NCBI RefSeq assembly: GCF_040096225.1
Contig: NZ_JBBMFC010000014.1
Location: 1 to 64,000, forward strand
DNA: 64,000 nt
DNA from: Hominiventricola aquisgranensis
GTDB lineage: Bacteria > Bacillota > Clostridia > Lachnospirales > Lachnospiraceae
Direction: 5' to 3'
Below the pieces are notes generated by a model, which was not told the DNA's origin, searched no databases, and was given only the letters and a program-made list of their open reading frames with translations. Of the stretch, positions 26,506 to 33,651 are shown one piece after another. Every line of letters starts with the position of its first letter. Positions within the stretch are counted from its first letter, which is position 1. Made by a program: the position numbers and the translations under genes.

Positions 26506-28222
26506 CTTCTGCTCCTTTCAATTTAAATGACTGATTTTTAGAGAAATATTTATCTTCAGCCGATACAATACGTTCCGGCATGAAATCAATGTACTGTTTT
26601 GTCATATTCTCACTTGAATGTCCTAGATAATCTCGTACCCCTTGTATAGAAACCCCATTTCCGTACATTGAAGTTGCAAGGTTATGTCTGTAATCGTGTG
26701 CTCTAAAGATATAATCTCCGCAGGCAATCCCACGAATCTTACACTCCCGAATCATCTGATTTGAAAATGTCTGTCCATTAAATGCACCCCCCTTTTTATT
26801 TTTGAATAAATACTCCCCATTTTTTATTCCGTACTTTTTTTCATAATCATTCACCAGTCCAACCAATAAACTGGGAACAGGAATGACTTTTTCTCTACGC
26901 ATTTTGCTTTGATATATGCGCATCCAATTCTCATTGCCTTGTGAATAAAAGGCTCCCGATTTTATTGTACAAACCTCGCTTTTCCTAATTCCTGTGCAAA
27001 ACAAAATCAAATACATCAACTGTAAATGCTCTGGGAATGCCGGCAGCTCCTTAATCAGATGAGCAATTGTTTTTTCTGGAACACTTCTTTCATTGTGTTC
27101 TGAAAAACCTTTTTTTAAAAATCGTTCCGGATAAAACTTCAACACTTCAATATTTTTCATTTTCAAAAACTGTAGAAATGTATGCATATGTGTGATATAT
27201 CGGTTAAAAGTAGAATACTTAATATCGGACTTATCCAAAACAGACACATAACCCTCTATATCTTGTATCTCCAGTTCAGTTACTTTCTTACTCTGTCCAT
27301 CCAGATATTTTAAAAATTGTGAAATAAAACTTATTGTATTTCGGATATTTGATAAAGACAGATCCGATATCCCGACCAAATATTTTGCGTATAATTGTAA
27401 ATACCAACGATTTTCTTTTTCGTAAATATTAATAAATGAAAGGCTTTTAACAGGTGAACTGGCATTGATTCTCGATTTATCAAACTGAAACCTATCCATA
27501 TACCAGATACACGCTCGCCAATTTGTCTCTGAATCTGTCAGAAATAACGTTCTTCTCGCAAACTCAACAATCTTAGAAGCCTGTTTTTTTATAATTTCCG
27601 ACTCCTTGTTTAAATACAGATAAAATCTGTTTTCGTCTGCCTGTTCCATTTCTTCAATATCATCTATTCCGTACTTATCGCAAAACCGTATAAGTGCTTT
27701 TAATGGTTCTAAAAAATATCTTCGATGTCTTTGAACCTTATCCATATTCAGAATTTCACACAGCAATATTTTTGTCTGTCGCACCAACTGTGATGAATGT
27801 ATCCTCGTTAAGTCCCATAACAAATCATTCTTATCAACCACCTGACGGAAAGATTGTGCTTTCTTCTTATTGGGGACATACAGCAAAAACAATTTGTCTT
27901 GCTTAAAAAACTCCTGTTCTACAGAGAAGGGCTTTCCTTGTGAATAGACATCCGGCATATTTTCTATTTTTAAACGATCAAATAAGCTCAGTAATTCCGC
28001 TTTATATTTTTCTGAAATATCCTCTTTTTCAAGAGAATCCATATACATTTTTCTCGTTTCATAGTTAATATCTGCAGTACACTGTATATCTGTATACTGA
28101 AAAAATTTGTATAACCGGTTATAGTATTTTGCTTCTCCAGTCGTAACTAAAGATATTTCTTCCTTTAATTTTTCAGATATTTTTTCCTGATATAACTTCG
28201 GAACAATTTTTAATACTGCCAA
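26492..28222 (-). CDS. Tyrosine recombinase, TnpB-type (second of the trio)
   Basis: 576 residues, a size near Tn554 TnpB (about 630). Catalytic residues are Arg413 (CTGIRKSEV), His509-x-x-Arg512 (HDYRHNLAT), His535 (YLGHSSENMT) and Tyr544 (KQYIDF). The large N-terminal half has no obvious domain. The start is TTG 28222 with GGAGG 7 bases upstream. It lies 18 bases after the first recombinase. Confidence 0.92.
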   Translation of the reverse strand: MAVLKIVPKLYQEKISEKLKEEISLVTTGEAKYYNRLYKFFQYTDIQCTADINYETRKMYMDSLEKEDISEKYKAELLSLFDRLKIENMPDVYSQGKPFSVEQEFFKQDKLFLLYVPNKKKAQSFRQVVDKNDLLWDLTRIHSSQLVRQTKILLCEILNMDKVQRHRRYFLEPLKALIRFCDKYGIDDIEEMEQADENRFYLYLNKESEIIKKQASKIVEFARRTLFLTDSETNWRACIWYMDRFQFDKSRINASSPVKSLSFINIYEKENRWYLQLYAKYLVGISDLSLSNIRNTISFISQFLKYLDGQSKKVTELEIQDIEGYVSVLDKSDIKYSTFNRYITHMHTFLQFLKMKNIEVLKFYPERFLKKGFSEHNERSVPEKTIAHLIKELPAFPEHLQLMYLILFCTGIRKSEVCTIKSGAFYSQGNENWMRIYQSKMRREKVIPVPSLLVGLVNDYEKKYGIKNGEYLFKNKKGGAFNGQTFSNQMIRECKIRGIACGDYIFRAHDYRHNLATSMYGNGVSIQGVRDYLGHSSENMTKQYIDFMPERIVSAEDKYFSKNQSFKLKGAEDDER

Positions 28223-28240
28223 GGTAATCCCTCCTTCCTT

Positions 28241-29344
28241 TTACAGAAAATCTGCAATTTGGTATAAATCTTCATTATTTGAGTAGTATTGATCTGTCGC
28301 TTCTATCAATCGTTCATTATTTTCACCCAAGTATTTAATGGTAGTTTCAACTTTCTTATGCCCCAAGGCAAAACGAATGTCATTCAAATCCCATCCTTCT
28401 TTTCTTCTTTCCTCCGCAAAATAGTGTCGGAGCTGATGCGGATGGGAATTGATATCCGTTTTTTTGGATAGCCTTTTCAACATGCTATACACAGAATCCG
28501 CATCTAATGGCTCTCCTTTGTTTTTTCCAGTTAATTTTGTAAATAGATACTCCGAGTTCATCAGACTTTTTCGATTATCAGAAATGTACTTAACCAAGAA
28601 CTCAAAAGTTGTATTACTTAACAAAGCCATTCTATATTCTGCATTTTTTGCTCTTGCCAAGTTGGTATTGGATTCACGATACCTTACCCAAACCGTCCTT
28701 CTTTCAAAATCAATATCTTCGGTATAATGGATTCCTAGAATTTCCCCTAATCTAAGACCGGTTTCTGCCATCATTGCTATCAGCAATCGATCTCTATCAT
28801 TCGTACAGGCATTTATCAGCTCCTGTATTTCTTCGGATGTTATTTCTTCCAGATTAGGTTCTTCTTCTTTGAAGAAACCTTTAAACGAATTCACTGCATT
28901 TTGATGATTTACTCCCATACTGTCAAAATATGATACTTTTTTTACTCGTAAGACTTTAAGCATTGGCAAGACATCTTCCAGTGCCAAAAACTGGTAGTAT
29001 CTGAAGACTGCACCAAGATACATATTGCAGGTCTTATTGCTCGTCTGTGTATTATGCTCAGTATGCTTTCCACTCTTAACCCAGTACAAGAAATCAATAA
29101 AATGTTTATTCTGCTCTGAATAGGATAGCAATGTAATCTCATCCAATCCTATCGTTTGCTCCTGCAGATAATTGTAATAATATGAAAGTGCGAAGGCTGC
29201 GGATTTTACAGTATTCGGAGAAGCATTAATCTGATCCAGATGCTTCAAATACTTTGATGGAAGGATTTCAATTTCTTCAATATCAGAAATAATCAAAAAA
29301 CGTGGTCTATTATCTTTCAAAACCGAAACAACCCTATATTTCAA
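28241..29344 (-). CDS. Tyrosine recombinase, TnpA-type (first of the trio)
   Basis: 367 residues, the length of Tn554 TnpA (361). Residues 25-120 form a SAM-like core-binding domain; the catalytic domain has Arg198 (TGLRLGE), His303-x-x-Arg306 (HQLRHYF), His329 (LGHKKVETT) and Tyr338 (IKYLGE). It starts with TTG 29344, with GGAGG 8 bases before it. First gene of the recombinase operon, driven from a near-consensus promoter at 29404-29431 that sits between repeated operator sequences. Confidence 0.94.
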   Translation of the reverse strand: MKYRVVSVLKDNRPRFLIISDIEEIEILPSKYLKHLDQINASPNTVKSAAFALSYYYNYLQEQTIGLDEITLLSYSEQNKHFIDFLYWVKSGKHTEHNTQTSNKTCNMYLGAVFRYYQFLALEDVLPMLKVLRVKKVSYFDSMGVNHQNAVNSFKGFFKEEEPNLEEITSEEIQELINACTNDRDRLLIAMMAETGLRLGEILGIHYTEDIDFERRTVWVRYRESNTNLARAKNAEYRMALLSNTTFEFLVKYISDNRKSLMNSEYLFTKLTGKNKGEPLDADSVYSMLKRLSKKTDINSHPHQLRHYFAEERRKEGWDLNDIRFALGHKKVETTIKYLGENNERLIEATDQYYSNNEDLYQIADFL

Positions 29345-29376
29345 TCCACAGCCCTCCTTCCTTTCTTTTCGATTTG

Positions 29377-29457
29377 TTTGACTTCTTTGACTTCTTGATT
29401 TACATTATACACAAAGATGTCAAAGTGTCAATTACGTTTTTGACTTCTTTGACTTTT
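29377..29457. repeat. TTTGACTTC repeats flanking the recombinase promoter
   Basis: TTTGACTTCTTTGACTTCTT at 29377-29396 and TTTTTGACTTCTTTGACTTT at 29437-29456 flank the promoter, with a related copy inside it. The unit is TTTGACTTC. They look like operator sites for the divergent XRE regulator. Confidence 0.7.
29404..29431 (-). promoter_or_regulatory. Promoter of the recombinase operon
   Basis: On the minus strand TTGACA (29426-29431), a 16-base spacer and TATAAT (29404-29409), both perfect consensus boxes. Operator-like repeats lie on both sides, so repression by the neighbouring regulator is likely. Confidence 0.85.
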
Positions 29458-29516
29458 AAAGGAATATCAATAAAGCATTTTTTGATTTCTTTATGTTTTA
29501 AATTGATTTTTAGGGA

Positions 29517-29522
29517 TATAAT
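29517..29522 (+). promoter_or_regulatory. Possible -10 box of the XRE regulator gene
   Basis: TATAAT 63 bases before the regulator ATG. No good -35 box at 17 bases; the promoter may be weak or need activation. Confidence 0.45.
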
Positions 29523-29540
29523 TGATAAGATAAAATACAA

Positions 29541-29572
29541 GAAGTCAATTTATACAAAGTCAAAGAAGTCAA
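29541..29572. repeat. Inverted copies of the TTTGACTTC operator near the regulator start
   Basis: GAAGTCAA at 29541-29548 and AAAGTCAAAGAAGTCAA at 29556-29572 are the same unit in reverse orientation, directly upstream of the ribosome site AGAGGAG. This placement suggests autoregulation. Confidence 0.65.
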
Positions 29573-29584
29573 GAGGAGATTTGA

Positions 29585-30382
29585 ATGAACGAATTTATAT
29601 CAAATTCAGGCACACTAATAAATCCTGACAGCGTTTACGATCAGGAAAGATTCATCAATATACTTCAAATCATTTTACAGAAAAAAACACAAAAAGAATT
29701 ATCTGAACAAACAGGCTTAAATAATGCAACCATTTCACGAATGCTCAACGGTGCCCGATCTGGAAGACCATATAAAAGCACTATTGATAAAATTGCAAAA
29801 GCCATTGATGATCCAGAACTTATCCAAGAATTATATGATGCAACGGGATATTCTTCTAAGAAAATACGGGAACGGAAAAAGATAATTGCAGACAATGGAT
29901 TTTCTCTGGATCTCTCTACTGTTCAGGTGCATGAAAAATTTTTTTCTACCTTAATGCGTGGACTTTCCATGATGACAAGTCTGCATAAAGTTGAATGGAC
30001 AATAAAATCCGGAACACCCAGATCATACGATTATTTAATTGAATTAAAAGAGGGAAATATAGATTATTGGTATATTAGATATGTAGATAGAATTACTTCT
30101 GATGAAGAAAGAAAAAAAGCCTTAACTGCCATTTATGGAGAATTTGCAAAATTGAAATTGGGCGGAAAAATCAAAGTTTCTTGCGCCACTCCTTCTTACG
30201 AAGATTATGATTATTTTGTTACAATTCCACCATACCAATTAAATACAAATGCTTCAATTATATATTTTGATTCTGAACTCGAAAGATTTGCAGACGAAAC
30301 CTTTTTAGAGACAGCTTTACCACTTAAAGAAAATATTCCTGTTAAGGATTTTTGTAATCTTACCGAATCACTGATACTATAA
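29585..30382 (+). CDS. XRE-type transcriptional regulator with unusual C-terminal domain
   Basis: 265 residues. The N-terminus carries an XRE helix-turn-helix (TQKELSEQTGLNNATISRMLNG, residues about 35-60, and TIDKIAKAI). The remaining 150 residues are not a known sensor domain to me; they include SYDYLIELKEGNIDYWYIRYV, where Asp...Glu-x-Lys recalls a PD-(D/E)xK nuclease core. Divergent from the recombinase operon across a repeat-rich intergenic region, so it probably represses recombinase expression and controls excision. Might respond to a signal through the C-terminal domain. Confidence 0.8.
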   Translation: MNEFISNSGTLINPDSVYDQERFINILQIILQKKTQKELSEQTGLNNATISRMLNGARSGRPYKSTIDKIAKAIDDPELIQELYDATGYSSKKIRERKKIIADNGFSLDLSTVQVHEKFFSTLMRGLSMMTSLHKVEWTIKSGTPRSYDYLIELKEGNIDYWYIRYVDRITSDEERKKALTAIYGEFAKLKLGGKIKVSCATPSYEDYDYFVTIPPYQLNTNASIIYFDSELERFADETFLETALPLKENIPVKDFCNLTESLIL

Positions 30383-30400
30383 CTTTTTGATTTTATCACA

Positions 30401-30432
30401 GAGAGAGTTGCTTATGGCTCTCTCTTTTTTTA
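30401..30432 (+). terminator. Terminator of the XRE regulator gene
   Basis: GAGAGAG (30401-30407) pairs with CTCTCTC (30418-30424), followed by eight T residues. Confidence 0.85.
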
Positions 30433-30725
30433 ACGCTTCCTCCTCCCATATTCTAACTCATTATGGCAAATCATTTTCTAAAGCAAGTATCGCCTAGAGT
30501 AACTCAAAATCCCATTTCTGGATTATGATTCTCTGACGAACTTAATGGAGATTACGATTCCCCATACCCTCAATATCACAAAATATCAAATTTTGCTATT
30601 AGCTCATAATAAATTTTCGCAGCTATCTGTTTTTGCACTCATAGTTACCAAAAGCTTTTTATAACCATCTGCTTCTACCAGTAACAAAATGTCAATAGTT
30701 TTTTAATCACTTTTTCAAAAAAGGC
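30433..30725. other. AT-rich gap, no gene seen
   Basis: Between the regulator terminator and the terminator of the ClbS-like gene. Both strands are full of stops and I see no credible ORF, RNA or repeat. Confidence 0.5.
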
Positions 30726-30764
30726 AAAAAAATAGAACGTATAGATTATTTCCATACGCTCTAT
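30726..30764 (-). terminator. Terminator of the ClbS-like / peptidase E-like genes
   Basis: On the minus strand ATAGAGCGTAT pairs with ATACGTTCTAT (one G-U) and seven T residues follow. It lies about 40 bases after the ClbS-like stop. Confidence 0.85.
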
Positions 30765-30806
30765 CTCACATTTCATATTAAATTTTTGAATTCTACAAAC
30801 TGGAAG

Positions 30807-31325
30807 TTATAGTGCAATCTTTTTCCATTTTCTAATCTTGGTTCTAAAGGTTCCGAACGGAGCAACTGTATTAACATGTATGAATTTGTATACTTCCCAG
30901 ACAGCTGTTTTAGTTGCTTCGTCAGCCCATTTTCTCATATGTGGTTTAAATAATTCTTCATCACTCAGAGAATCAATCATTGCATAAATAGAGTTGATAT
31001 TCTCATTCAATCTGTCTTTCAATTCTTGCAGTGACAGCTGAGCATATGTATCTGTGAACCATTGATATAATTCGCCAAGCTGATTCCACTTAAAATTATC
31101 CGAAGGAGTTTTGACAGGAATACCCTTTCTTTCGTCTGATTCCCATTTAATAACAAGAGTTGTCCAGCCAACCTGATAAGCAAGATTTTCTGCCGGAGTT
31201 CGATCGACCTCATCAATTCTCTTATCTTTTAAATGCTCCGGAATATCATTAAATTCTGAAATATACTTTGCAAAGCTTTTATTTATCTCGTTTTTAAGCT
31301 CGTCTTTATTCTCATATGTTCTCAA
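30807..31325 (-). CDS. ClbS/DfsB family four-helix-bundle protein
   Basis: 172 residues. The N-terminus (YENKDELKNEINKSFAKYI) and motifs DRTPAENLAYQVGW, FKWNQLGELYQWFTDTYA and a C-terminal FRTKIRKWKK match the ClbS/DfsB (DUF1706) family. ClbS of E. coli protects against colibactin; most relatives have no known substrate, so a role in toxin or DNA-damage protection is inference. The start is TTG 31325 with GAGGAG 9 bases upstream. Sits downstream of the peptidase E-like gene, probably as one transcript, as cargo of the element. Confidence 0.85.
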   Translation of the reverse strand: MRTYENKDELKNEINKSFAKYISEFNDIPEHLKDKRIDEVDRTPAENLAYQVGWTTLVIKWESDERKGIPVKTPSDNFKWNQLGELYQWFTDTYAQLSLQELKDRLNENINSIYAMIDSLSDEELFKPHMRKWADEATKTAVWEVYKFIHVNTVAPFGTFRTKIRKWKKIAL

Positions 31326-31379
31326 TAGTCTATCTCCTCAGCTTCCGATTTTCCAGTTTCAAAAAAAGGATTTTTCAAA

Positions 31380-31982
31380 TTAGTCTTTGCAAATAACCTT
31401 TGAACCTTCACCATCAATTACAATTCCCTGATGGTTGTTAATAGGGCATAGATTCAAATCCGAAAACTCAGTCATTATTTTCTCGGTAACTTTCTTAAAT
31501 GGTGCTGTAAGATAATGCGGAAGAACATAGAAATCAATCAAATCAAGCCCTGCATCATCTTCTTGTGAGTAGTCCTCCGGCTTTTCATCCATTTGCTCGA
31601 TATATTGGATGCTTGGAGCGCATATAATTGCGCCTGCCGACTCGCCGATCATCAATTTTCCATTTACCAATTCCTTTTTCAGCAACCCATCAGTTCTTGT
31701 TTTACGGAGTTGGTCCATAAGAAAGAAAGAATTTCCGCCGGTAAAATATATCACATCTGCATCTTCAAAAACAGACTGTATCGTTGAATAAGCCTCCGTT
31801 GAAATATCAATTTCAGTTACGATTGCTCCCAACTTTTTGAATAATTTTCGAGCCGAGCCGACATAACCGGTGTAGCCTTCACGCAACGAAGCTGTTGGAA
31901 TAAATGCGACTTTCTTATTTTCAATTTCTTCTTTTATCAGACTTCCTACACTTGAAAAGTGCGAACATAAAAATAGTTTCAT
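31380..31982 (-). CDS. Peptidase E-like (S51) class I glutamine-amidotransferase-fold protein
   Basis: 200 residues. The nucleophile elbow GESAGAI carries the catalytic Ser, with VIYFTGGNSFFL before it, and the C-terminal NNHQGIVIDG segment is typical of the family. Family S51 enzymes are Asp-X dipeptidases or related hydrolases; some members act on small-molecule esters or cyanophycin, so the substrate is unknown. Start at ATG 31982, with AAGGAG 8 bases upstream; an in-frame TTG immediately precedes it. Pairs with the ClbS-like gene 54 bases downstream. Confidence 0.85.
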   Translation of the reverse strand: MKLFLCSHFSSVGSLIKEEIENKKVAFIPTASLREGYTGYVGSARKLFKKLGAIVTEIDISTEAYSTIQSVFEDADVIYFTGGNSFFLMDQLRKTRTDGLLKKELVNGKLMIGESAGAIICAPSIQYIEQMDEKPEDYSQEDDAGLDLIDFYVLPHYLTAPFKKVTEKIMTEFSDLNLCPINNHQGIVIDGEGSKVICKD

Positions 31983-32058
31983 CAATATTCTCCTTTATAA
32001 ATACCGATTTGTTACTCACATGATATCATATTTTTTCTTCAATTACATCCACCTAATT

Positions 32059-32232
32059 TTAATATACTGCCTGTCGACTTGCTTCTGTAACCAGCATCCG
32101 GTTAATCTTCTCCTGCATTGTTTCCTTTGCATTTTCATTGAAATGATAACGGACAACATAGACTGTCTGCCCGATTTTCTTTGTAAATGTGTTACCCTCT
32201 GTTTTTGTATTCATCATTTTTTCCATAATCAT
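32059..32232 (-). CDS. TnpW-like small transposon protein
   Basis: 57 codons. The protein contains FTKKIGQTVYVVRYHFNEN and ETMQEKINRML, the pattern of TnpW proteins found in Tn4451- and CTn-type elements alongside TnpV. AAAGG lies upstream of the first ATG; a second ATG two codons later could also be used. It is not next to TnpV here, and no intact TnpX recombinase is visible, so it is probably a leftover. Function unknown. Confidence 0.65.
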   Translation of the reverse strand: MIMEKMMNTKTEGNTFTKKIGQTVYVVRYHFNENAKETMQEKINRMLVTEASRQAVY

Positions 32233-32239
32233 TTTTCCT

Positions 32240-33333
32240 TTCTTTTAAAGCCCCAGCAGAGAGTCATTCCATTGGTCTCTGTCAGAACATTATTCTTTAA
32301 ATCAGGCCCAAACTGGGCACTTCCAGTTTCACAGGCTACCTATATATAGCCTTTTCATTTTTGCTTGCAAAAAGCCTTGTGATCACAGCACTTTTTTAAC
32401 GTAAAAAGCGTTTTAATATGATACAGCCAACGACAAGAAGCATATCTAACAAATATCATTGTCTATCACTTCTGTTTTCTCTGCCGATATCTCTCTGGTT
32501 AATGCCTAATAATCTTCCCTGCCAGACAAGACGATAAGTACAGCGTTTGCTTCTATCGTGTTTCCAAATACTTTCTTCCATCATACGATGGTTCTTCATC
32601 AAATTCCAGTCCGTGACGTTTACAGATATCTAAAAACATTGTCCGGCAGGCAGAATCGGCTGCAGATTCAAAATTTTATTATTCAAAATAAATAAAAATG
32701 GATTCCACCAAAATACCCATCACCCAAAATGTACTGGACACTTCTATTCATTATATTTGCACCAACAACTTGAAGTTATCTTCCTGCTTACGACTTTCCA
32801 ACAACATAAACTCCAAATATCATTTTGATAATATAAAGATACTTCTTTCTTACCCCAGAGCAAGATCCACCTGTGTTTAACAATATTGTCTTTCCGACAA
32901 ATGTTCTTTCATCAGGTTTTTATCTTGCTGGGGATTCCCCAAACCCATTCTTTCTATTTATGCCGAGGTTACTGTACACATTAGAGCAAGATCCACCCCG
33001 GTAATACCATATCGCTATTTTAGCAATATGATATTTTCCGGACGTAGGATTCTTGCTGAGGATTGTGCTCCCCAGTTCCTCACATTCAGCATAAATATAC
33101 ACTTGGTTCCCCGAATTTTTCTGGTCACAACACAGGGATATAAAATAGACTAAATATCTCTATATCCCTGTGAAATCACTATGTGATTTTAAAAACAGCA
33201 AGGACAGGAAGTGTGGATACACTTCCGCAAAATTACCAATTTCGGAGCCTTATCCAAAATTGAAAAATACATAAAAATCCAAAATCCATAACCTTACTCA
33301 GTATCCAAATTTATGATTTTTTACAAATCACAA
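32240..33333. other. 1.1 kb decayed region with repeats and coding remnants
   Basis: No intact gene. On the minus strand around 32550-32680 a reading frame ends in DICKRHGLEFDEEPSYDGRKYLETR before a stop, resembling the tail of a mobilisation or plasmid protein, but too short to name. AGAGCAAGATCCACC occurs exactly at 32857-32871 and 32983-32997, and TCTTGCTG-GGATT follows each by about 55-66 bases, so this is a degenerate tandem duplication of about 126 bases. The rest is AT-rich. Confidence 0.4.
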
Positions 33334-33393
33334 AAAACCAATATGAAAATTTTACAAATTTTGTATCACCTGTAAAATTCCCATATTGGTTTT
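33334..33393. repeat. Large palindrome
   Basis: AAAACCAATATG (33334-33345) pairs with CATATTGGTTTT (33382-33393), and an inner AAAATTTTAC (33346-33355) pairs with GTAAAATT (33372-33379). Outside it, AATCCATAA near 33285 and TTATGGATT near 33404 could pair too. No role seen; could be a former element end, an origin or a structured RNA. Confidence 0.6.
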
Positions 33394-33422
33394 CATTCAG
33401 CTTTTATGGATTTGGAATAATC

Positions 33423-33650
33423 TATATTTTCCAAATATTCTGTGCATTAGCTAAGAGCCATTCTGCACGATTTTCTATTTCATGTTCGTTCCAATCATTT
33501 TTTTGAAGTACGTCATATAATGTATAGAGTCCGCTCGCACACAAAAGTAAACCTGGTTTATTTTGTCCCTTTGTACTATATAACGCGGGTTGATGTATTC
33601 GAGGGCTACAAAGCAGATTTAAAGCTATATTGCAGCCGCCGGGTAAGATG
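33423..33650 (-). pseudogene. C-terminal remnant of an unidentified gene, possibly HNH/DUF1524-like
   Basis: The minus-strand frame gives KGQNKPGLLLCASGLYTLYDVLQ, then DWNEHEIENRAEWLL and a final NIWKI before the stop. The pattern W-x-E-x-x-I-x-x-R-x-x-W-L at the end is common in DUF1524/GmrSD-type nuclease tails. It has no credible start and begins at the stop of the type IIL gene, so it is a truncated fragment. Family assignment is weak. Confidence 0.35.
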
Positions 33651-33651
33651 A

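Noticed and set aside
29377..29572. Plasmid-type replication iterons
   Set aside because: The TTTGACTTC repeats look iteron-like, but no replication protein is present and they flank a divergent promoter, so operators are more likely.
32920..33102. 60-codon minus-strand frame in the decayed part of the element
   Set aside because: No clear ribosome site or family; it lies over the degenerate duplication and is probably chance.
32857..33110. CRISPR-like array
   Set aside because: Only two copies with unequal, degenerate units and no cas genes in the window.
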